From contig NZ_ATVR01000007.1 of the NCBI RefSeq assembly GCF_000420825.1, positions 62,001 through 126,000 of the forward strand: 64,000 bases of DNA, in the 5' to 3' direction. This stretch comes from Butyrivibrio sp. AE2015. GTDB lineage: Bacteria > Bacillota > Clostridia > Lachnospirales > Lachnospiraceae. Both the position numbers and the translations under genes were made by a program. Below are positions 54,077-62,400 of the stretch, piece by piece; position 1 is the first letter of the stretch; the number at the start of each line of letters is the position of its first letter. The notes beneath the pieces are model-generated. The model did not search any database. It worked only from the letters and a program-made list of their open reading frames with translations, and was not told the DNA's origin.

Positions 54077-55375
54077 ATGGCATATATAAATGCTTATCTT
54101 CAGTTTTATACAGCAATCATCATGTCACTGTTTTTGATCGGTAATCTCATGCATGGTTTTCGTAATGTTGAAAAGAGCGTGAAGGTTTTTTACCTTATGC
54201 TTTCTTTTGATGTATTGATGTTAGTGGCAGGTAGTTTTGATAACTACCTGCTTTTGTCATATTCAGAAGAAAAGTTTATGCTTGAAGCATTAGCTTCAGG
54301 CATTAGTGACTTTTCATATTTTATGGTAATAGGTCACTTTACTTTGTATCTTGATCTTTATAACAGACCGGCCGTTTATAAGGCAAGTATTTGGGCCAAA
54401 GCAGCTGTCATGCTAGGCATTGTGATGGGTGAATTTTGGTTCATTACAGGCTTTACGGGCGGTATATATACACAAAGTGCTGATTCTCTTACTCCGGGAC
54501 CTTTGTACTATATAGGTCAGTTCGGAGGATATCTCATTACGGCTATCATGATCGGAATACTTATTAGCAGGATAAAGACCTTTAGTAAAGGTGAAATTTT
54601 TGCTTTTGCTGTTTTTATTGCGGGACCTCTTTTTGGTTCATTATTAAGAGGCTTTTTTAAAGATATAATCCTTATGCCTCTAATGGTAACACTTACTTTA
54701 GTGGTAATTCAGATATTTGTTCAGCTGGAAAAAGAACTGCTAATTAAACAGCAGGAAATTGAGCTGTCTGAGATCAGGACAGATCTTCTTATGAGCAGGA
54801 TGAAACCTCATTTTATCTACAACGTTTTAAATACTATCTATGTACTTTGTGACAGTTCTGCTGAAGAAGCGCAAAAGGCAATAGCTATGTTTTCAAGTTA
54901 TCTAAGGACAAGCATGGTGGACTTAGATAGTCATAGACTTATTCCTTTTGAAGATGAGCTGGAGCATGTAAAAAATTACCTTGCAATAGAAAAAATCCGT
55001 TTTGGAGATAAGCTTGAAACAATACTGGAGGTAGAGACAAAAGATTTTATGCTTCCTCCACTTGCACTTCAGGCGCTTGTTGAAAATGCGGTCAGACATG
55101 GCATTGAAAAGAATCCTGACGGTGGGACAATTAGTATATTTGTAAAAAAGGATTTAAAAAAAATAAACATAATAGTTGCTGACAATGGTGTAGGTTTTGA
55201 GCCATCATTAGAACTAAAGACTGAGAGAAAAAGTGATACGAGAAAACATGTAGGAGTATACAGTGCTTCCTACAGATTAAAAAGCCTTTGCAACGGAAAA
55301 CTGTTGATAGATAGTAAATTAGGTGAAGGAACAACTGCCACCATTATTATTCCAATTGAGGGGGAAGGGAAATGA
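54077..55375 (+). CDS. LytS/YehU-type sensor histidine kinase with membrane sensor
   Basis: 432 residues. Six or seven membrane helices in ~8-215 form the sensor, then a short coiled coil. The His_kinase box follows with His245 in 'MKPHFIYNVLNTIY', where the usual Gln is Met. HATPase motifs: 'ALVENAVRHGI' and 'VADNGVGF', with 'GVYSASYRL' replacing the classical G2. GGGGG site. Overlaps the response-regulator gene by four bases (ATGA). Its ligand is unknown. The giant adhesin follows the regulator, making it a candidate target. Confidence 0.92.
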   Translation: MAYINAYLQFYTAIIMSLFLIGNLMHGFRNVEKSVKVFYLMLSFDVLMLVAGSFDNYLLLSYSEEKFMLEALASGISDFSYFMVIGHFTLYLDLYNRPAVYKASIWAKAAVMLGIVMGEFWFITGFTGGIYTQSADSLTPGPLYYIGQFGGYLITAIMIGILISRIKTFSKGEIFAFAVFIAGPLFGSLLRGFFKDIILMPLMVTLTLVVIQIFVQLEKELLIKQQEIELSEIRTDLLMSRMKPHFIYNVLNTIYVLCDSSAEEAQKAIAMFSSYLRTSMVDLDSHRLIPFEDELEHVKNYLAIEKIRFGDKLETILEVETKDFMLPPLALQALVENAVRHGIEKNPDGGTISIFVKKDLKKINIIVADNGVGFEPSLELKTERKSDTRKHVGVYSASYRLKSLCNGKLLIDSKLGEGTTATIIIPIEGEGK

Positions 55376-56166
55376 AAATACTGGCAGTAGACAATGAGGA
55401 AATTGCCCTTAGAGGGCTATGTAAAGCAATAAAGCAGGCACTTCCTGACGCGGAGATATTCTCTACACAAAACAGTAGTGAGGCTTTAAGTATGGCACTG
55501 CATTGCGAACCTGCAGTTGCGTTTCTGGATATTGAAATGCCTAAGGTAAATGGGCTTGAGCTGGCAAAACAGCTCAAGAAGGAAGTAAACCCAAGGATCA
55601 ATATTATTTTTACAACCGGATACAATGAATACATCGAGGAAGCGTTTACAAAACTAAGGGTAAGCGGTTACCTGATGAAGCCGATCACAAAAGATATGAT
55701 CCTGACTGAAATTGACAATCTGCGTTATCCTCAGGAACTAAAATGGGATGGTAGGATAAAGGCTCGGTGTTTTGGATCCTTTGAACTCTACGTAGATGAG
55801 CTTCCGGTAATGTTCCATTACAATAAGACAAAAGAAATGTGTGCTTATCTCATAGACCATAGGGGAATGTGTTCAATAGGAGAACTACAGGATAAGTTAT
55901 GGGAAGATGATCATAAGGCATCAGAACACAAATCCTATCTCCAAAACATGATAAGTGATCTTAACAAAACTCTCACAGAGCTTGGTTGTAACGACATTGT
56001 ACTTCGAAAATATGGCTCAATTGGCATCGACTCCAACAAAATCGATTGTGACTACTACGCTTACATCCAGGGAAACCCTGCAGCAATCAACGCCTTTCGT
56101 GGCGAATATATGTCCCAATACTCCTGGGCTGAAAAGACTTTGGCAACCCTCGTATTTAAGGCATAG
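55372..56166 (+). CDS. response regulator with SARP-like winged-helix output domain
   Basis: 264 residues. Receiver domain ~1-118 with phospho-acceptor Asp53 ('AFLDIEMPKVNG') and 'GYLMKPITK'. Residues ~130-230 form a winged helix as in SARP/OmpR activators ('RCFGSFELYVDELPVMF', 'KEMCAYLIDHRGMCSIGEL'), then a short C-terminal remnant of the SARP helical domain. This is not a LytTR domain, the usual partner of LytS-type kinases. Co-transcribed with the kinase and ends at a terminator. Confidence 0.88.
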   Translation: MKILAVDNEEIALRGLCKAIKQALPDAEIFSTQNSSEALSMALHCEPAVAFLDIEMPKVNGLELAKQLKKEVNPRINIIFTTGYNEYIEEAFTKLRVSGYLMKPITKDMILTEIDNLRYPQELKWDGRIKARCFGSFELYVDELPVMFHYNKTKEMCAYLIDHRGMCSIGELQDKLWEDDHKASEHKSYLQNMISDLNKTLTELGCNDIVLRKYGSIGIDSNKIDCDYYAYIQGNPAAINAFRGEYMSQYSWAEKTLATLVFKA

Positions 56167-56185
56167 AGCGCAAATATAACACATC

Positions 56186-56213
56186 AAAGCCTGAATTTTT
56201 CAGGCTTTTTTTA
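56186..56213 (+). terminator. intrinsic terminator of the kinase/regulator operon
   Basis: 10-bp stem AAAGCCTGAA / TTCAGGCTTT with 3-nt loop and T-run. Confidence 0.93.
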
Positions 56214-56253
56214 TTGTAATTTTAGAGATTGGTGATAGTTTGTTCCTGTTTTG

Positions 56254-56275
56254 TGACATTTGAGTGACAGTTGAG
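56254..56275 (+). promoter_or_regulatory. 11-bp tandem direct repeats upstream of the adhesin gene
   Basis: TGACATTTGAG (56254-56264) and TGACAGTTGAG (56265-56275) match at 10 of 11 positions. A degenerate copy, TGATAGTTTGT, begins at 56233. SARP-family activators bind direct repeats with 11-bp periodicity near promoters, and the neighbouring regulator has a SARP-like domain. An AT-rich TATATATATA at 56302-56311 may hold the -10. Confidence 0.6.
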
Positions 56276-56347
56276 TTGATAACATATTGGTGAGGGGAAA
56301 ATTATATATATAGCGCTGTGGCGCTCATTTTACAAGATTTCATTGCT

Positions 56348-56400
56348 CATAGAAAGCATACGGGAGTAGGTATGCTTTCTATGGCTTTTTATTTTTTTAT
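56348..56400 (+). terminator. leader terminator/attenuator before the giant surface protein
   Basis: 14-bp perfect stem (56348-56361 with 56370-56383), extended by two more pairs past a bulge, with a GGGAGTAG loop and then CTTTTTATTTTTTT. It ends 13 bases before the adhesin ATG. No gene lies between it and the preceding terminator, so it most likely regulates the adhesin transcript. A small AGCGC/GCGCT hairpin sits upstream at 56312-56325. Confidence 0.75.
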
Positions 56401-56412
56401 GAGGAAATGCTT

Positions 56413-59400
56413 ATGAGAAGAAATCTATTATCAAGAGGAATTGCAATTACACTTAGCACAGTGCTTTTTCTTAGCAGCGTGGACTTCAGAGTTTTTGCTG
56501 AAGGTGAAATGGAATCTAAAGAGGAAAGAAAGAAGATCATAAAGATTGAAGAGCTTGATGAAGACGTACTTAATCAGACTCTTGATTTTGGTGCAGAAGA
56601 AGAAAATATTGTTTTTCCGAAGGCTTTGAATGTTACAGTCTCCTATGAGGAGGAAAAAGAAGTAAAGATCAGGGTCGAGAAGAGTTCTTCAGCTGCAAGC
56701 AGTGCTTCCTCCATAGAAGATAGTGCCAATTTGGCCTCATCTGAAAATGATGAGGCTTGTACTCTTGGAAGTTCAGATACAGAAGAAGCAGAAACAAGCA
56801 CAGATTCTGCAACTGAAGGTGCATGTATAGATGAAGAATTGCCGGATATTAAGGAACCTGAAGAAGAACAGGATGGCAAAGAAGAAACCGAGGGCGAAGC
56901 AGATAAGCAGGATGAGAATACTCAGGAGGAGACTTTAGAGCCTTCTGCAGAAGATACTCAAACTGAGCCTGAAGAGATAAATGAAGAGTCAGACTCTGCA
57001 ATGCTTGATCTTATTTTCCCTGCGCTTAGAGTTTATGCGGCTTCTGATGAAGCAACTATAGAAGATAGTTCTGAAGAAGAGCTATTTGAAGACGAAGAAG
57101 GCTTTTACAAGCTTGAAAAAGAGATAGTTACTGCTCAAGAAGATGTGACTATTGAAAACATCACATGGAAACTTGATATAGAAAACAGCTCTTTTGAGGA
57201 GTTTAATTCAAATGAAGCAGGCGCAGAATATAAGTATGTGCCTGAGTTTTCTGATGAATATATTTTAGAGACTGATGCTCCTTCTATCACTGTTGTGATT
57301 AAAGAAAAAGAAATAGTCTATGAATATGCAGTACTTGAAGCATCAGGAGTTAAGGTTGAAGGAAATCTCCCGGTTGGTGCTGAGCTTGTAGTATCAGAAA
57401 TAAGTATGGACGAGGCAAAGGACCTCTTTGCGGATGGAGAAAGAGAAGTTGTCTATGCTCTTGATATTTCTGTAGTACTGGATGGAGAAGAAATAGAGCT
57501 TGATGAGAGTGTTAAGGTAACTATTATACCTCCTGAAAACATTGACACTGACAGTCTTAGAAATGATGATTTTCAGCTTATCCATGTAAAAGATGAAAAT
57601 GAAAAAGAAGTTATCGCTACAGATGTTGACACTGAGGGCAATGTCAACTTTGAAACTGATAGTTTCTCTCCCTATGGATTTACTTTGCTTGCGACAACGC
57701 CGACCACATATGATGTCGAATACTCCGATAAGTCTTTTTCTCAAAATGTTCATGTTGTCTTTTCAGATGCGTCGCTCATTGTAGGAAATGAGTCAAAAGT
57801 TACAATAAAGCTGCTCGGAAACATCAATGGAAAAAATGTAAAAAAACAAGACTCGGAGCTTACAGCTGACGTTATTGAGATAGCTTCTTTAGAGCAAACT
57901 GTAAATGGAATCATAGATGACGGAAGTGGCAATACAACTGCTTCTGTCGATTTTTCATTTTCAGGTATTCCTGCTTATATTGAGAAGGGAAGCGGGGCTG
58001 CACCTGAAGGAACTGGACAGTATACGATACCTTCAGGTTTTTATGGAATTCAGATCACAACGGCTGATGGATACTCTGTTACCAAAGGCGTTATAGGAAG
58101 TGATACATATTTTGTGCTTTCTCCAGTGAGAGATTTAAATGAAGCAGCATGGACTACATCAACTATAACTATTGATAATGCAATCCTTGCTCTTGTAAGT
58201 CCTCTCTTTACTGTAGAATGGCTGGATAACCGAAACTATGCTGATCTAAGACCCTTTACTACAGGAACATCAATAGAAGGAAAAGAATCTTCTATAGCAG
58301 GATCTATTGAGCTGTATTACAAAAACGGAACTACATATGAAAAGGTAACCAATAATTCATCAATACTTGTATCACCGGGGGCAAATGTGCCCACAGTAGT
58401 TGGTGGTCCTTTTAGCTGGAACATAGCTTATTCAAAGCTTCCAATGTACATGGCCGATGGAACTACAAAATATGACTGGTATATAAAGCTGTCAGATACT
58501 TTCTATGATGGTAAAAAAGATTATTATCAGTTAAATGGTTTAAACGCAGATGGTTATCTTAGTATTTCTGAAAGTGGGGTTGATGAGGTAAGCCTTGTAT
58601 TTACGAACAGTGTAAACGGAAGCATAACCTGGCGTATTGGACAGGCAACAGAGGAATCACTACCTGCACTTCCGGCTGAAAATACCCTGTTTAGTGATGG
58701 AAAGAGCACAATGCATCTGTATAGGGTTGTTGGCAGCAATCCGGCAGAGGAAGTTACCTCAGGATTTTCTATTAATTGGACTAAAGGGACAGATGCTGAA
58801 GGAAAAACTGTATGGTCTTATAGCAGCACTGGACTGCCTCTTTATAATATCGATGGCGATGCAATCTTATACTACACAGTAATTACAAGTTCTTCTGATG
58901 CAAACTATAAATTCACCTATGACAACGGTGCAGACAGTACCGAGACAGATAAGTGTCTTCCTGGGCAGAAAATCTATGCAACAGCCATTGGTGATGCGGA
59001 ATTTACATTTAAAAAGGTATGGTGCGACGATAATGATCAGGACAGTATAGATAGACGAGCACTTGCGATACAAAAAGGAATTACATTCTATCTGTGGAGA
59101 TATCCGAGTAATGGTACACTTTCTGATGGTGCTCCCGTTACTTATAATGCAAAACAGTATTCATTTTCATTGAGCTCTGAACATGCAAATTCTAGTGAGA
59201 TCACTTTTTCATTTGCTGATTTTGCAGGTAGTTCTGTAAAGTTCCCAAGATTTGATGAAATGGGATACACCTACAATTATTACGTGACAGAAGTATCAAA
59301 GTCTGAGCTTTATAAGACTGTCTATTTTAACGGAGAAGGTTCCTTTAATGGGGAATCTTCTGACAAGGTTGCGCTCAATAATGGTCGCGTATGCAATGTA

Positions 59401-62400
59401 AGAAGTGCCAAGATTGCACCGGCAATTACAAAGAACTGGAATGTATCTGCAATAAGTGATTATGTCGGCTCAACTTGCGAATTAACACTTCAGAGAAAAG
59501 AAGGATCAGAATGGGTTGATGTAGAAACCAAGGAACTTTCAGGCTTTTCTTCAAGTAAGAAGAAAGTGTCTGGTTCTTTTGCTGCCCAGGAACTATATGA
59601 TAGTCTTGGAAAAAAATACGAATATCGAGTAATTGAATCAGCAGTTACTTCAGGAAGCGGGGCTATTGCCGAATTTGATGCCTCCGGATGGGAAGCTGAT
59701 GTTAATACAGCAGGAAAATACAGCGCGCTCTATACTCTTGGTACTGCGCCATATGAATACTCTTATAAGGCCGTTTCAACATATAAGACATCTGTAGAAA
59801 ACGGAGTCGAGTCAGCAGAGGCCATAATCGTAAATAAATTATACGGAACCAAAAAGCTATCCATGCTAAAAACATGGAGCGGCAACTGGGGGATTGAGAC
59901 TGAAAACGATTATACAGGAAATGTTCATCTCTTGCTTTACAGGGCTGTAGATGGAGAAAGCAGTTCCGTATATGCTTCGATAATACTAAATAAGCCTGAA
60001 GAAAATGGGACTTCAGGTACCTTTAACATACATTTTAACGAGACAGATACTGATGAGGTACATAACTATACAGTTACAAAGAATACAACTACAACAGGTA
60101 GTTCTTACTGGACTTGGAAAACAGAAGATCTGATAGTTCCGGCCTACACAGATGAGGGGCAGCAGTACGTTTATACAATGCTGGAAGAGTATGTCGAAAA
60201 TGCCACTGAACAGGGAATTCATTATGGTAAAGATTACGATAAAACTGTAACGGGTAAGAGAATTGATCTTTCTGTCAGAAACTATACTGGTTCAGAGACT
60301 TCAAAAACAAGGATCGATGTAAGTAAGATCTGGAAGGATGATTCAGACACCTCACAGAGGTCAAATATTACAGTTTTATTTGGTACATATGATGATGCAG
60401 GAGAATTTACACAGGTTTATGAAGGCGGAGATACAGAAAAGCCTTATAAACTTACTCTTACATCGGCCAAAGATTATGCAAACTATATATGGGTCGATGG
60501 AAATGATTTTAAGGCAGAGGGTTCTGAAGAGGATGCAGCAGAGGCGATAAAGAAGCACCTTAGCATAAAGCTTACAGACGGCTATGGAAGGACAGTAGAA
60601 AAGGCCACATATTCAAATAATTCAATTACCGGTGGCGTGATAACAGCTATTGAAAACGGAGATTCATTTAAGCCGGGCTATAAAGTAGATATTGTTCGAA
60701 ATGACACCGGAACAAGCTTTAAGATTACCAATACAAGAGTTGGAAGCAGAGCATTTACTTTTACTAAGATATGGGAAGATTCTGCCAATCATCTTGGACT
60801 TAGAGGTGATTTCCTTAGAGTTGCCCTTTTCAGGGAAGTTAATGATACAGAAAAAGAAGTAGCATTTATTGATATTCCAACATATTCAGATGAAGGTAAG
60901 ACAACACTCACAAGTGGCAACGCACTTACAGTTACTTTCAAAAATGGTAATAATTATTATCCTGCATATGATGAAAATGGAAATAACTATATCTATTCTG
61001 TAAAGGAATATCTGTGTACAGGTACTCCAAAGGCTTTAGAAACTCTGTGTGATGAAAACGGAATTGAAGATGATGCAGCAAATATAGTAAAAACAGAGCT
61101 TGATCTAAATGCCACAAAGGATACCACAACTACGGGATATGTTGTTGAAAAAGATGTTGAAACACCAGAATATTCTCTTATTGATGGCACCAATGATCTT
61201 GGATATCAAGACGTAAAAACGATGCTCATGTCTGAAAGCTATAAGTATACTAACAGGGCTGCAGGCGAAAGAGATGAAGTATCGTTTTATGTAATATGGC
61301 ATGATCAGGCAAAGAGTAATGAGAGACCGGATATCTACTATACTTTGTATTATGACGGCGGCGAAAACGGTGCGCTTATTCCATATACAGGCTCTTATAC
61401 CGAGAGATGGGAAGATGTCGAGTCTGGCAACAAGTTTATACAGAAGGCTGTATTTAGCGGACTTCCTGCTGCCGATGACAATGGAAATGTCTATACCTAC
61501 TATGTAACTGAAACCTTTAATAATGCCACATCCCAGTATAATCCTGAGCATTACACAGAGCCTTTAAGAAATAGCGCTGATACAGATTATAATTCGGAAG
61601 CTGTAGATACTACGACAGTTGGTACAGATAAACAGCTTCTGGTAAAAGAGGCACTTTGGGCAGACAAAGATACTGTTACATTAGGTAATCTTTGCTTTAC
61701 TAAGGAAGACAGCTTTACTCTTGTCAGTATTTCTGACACCGTTAAAATCGAAGGAAGAAAGCTTTGGGTAGGTGTTCCTGATGGTATTGATGTCGGTAAT
61801 CTGCCACTTGCTCATATATATCTTTTCAGGGATAGTTCTTATGACCATTCCAGAGATGTTCCTGATGTATCCGGTCAAGATCAGGCAGGAAAAATGGCTA
61901 CCTATGAAGCAGGTTCAGTAGCTCAGATAAGTACTGATGATGGTTCTAAATCACCACAGGAGTTAAATAAACTTAAGTCTATGTACGTTTATGGTACATA
62001 TAATGATAGCGGCACAGTTGTGTCTACTTATGCAGAATTTCCTAAATATGACAGCTTGGGATATCTGTACACATACAAAGTAAGGGAAGTTATTTATAAC
62101 ACATTAGAAGGGCACAATGAACTTCCGGCTGAGATCATGATCCCACATTATTCTGATAATACGACGGATCTGACAAATCAGTATAAGCTTAATGCAGCTA
62201 CTAACAAGCGAAACTTTAAGATAATAAAAGACTGGACTATCGATAAGAAGACATATCAGGAAGTTGTTGCAAAAGCAACTTTCAGATTGTACAGAAAAGA
62301 ACTTGAATCAGATGGACATGGCTATACAAATGGAAATTATGCTGATGATACAAATTCAAATGATATCGGTTCTTCCATAGCTGCTGCGGCCGCTTTTAAC

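Noticed and set aside
56214-56412. c-di-GMP (GEMM) riboswitch in the adhesin leader
   Set aside because: The hairpin and T-run are present, but the conserved GEMM core sequences are not recognisable.
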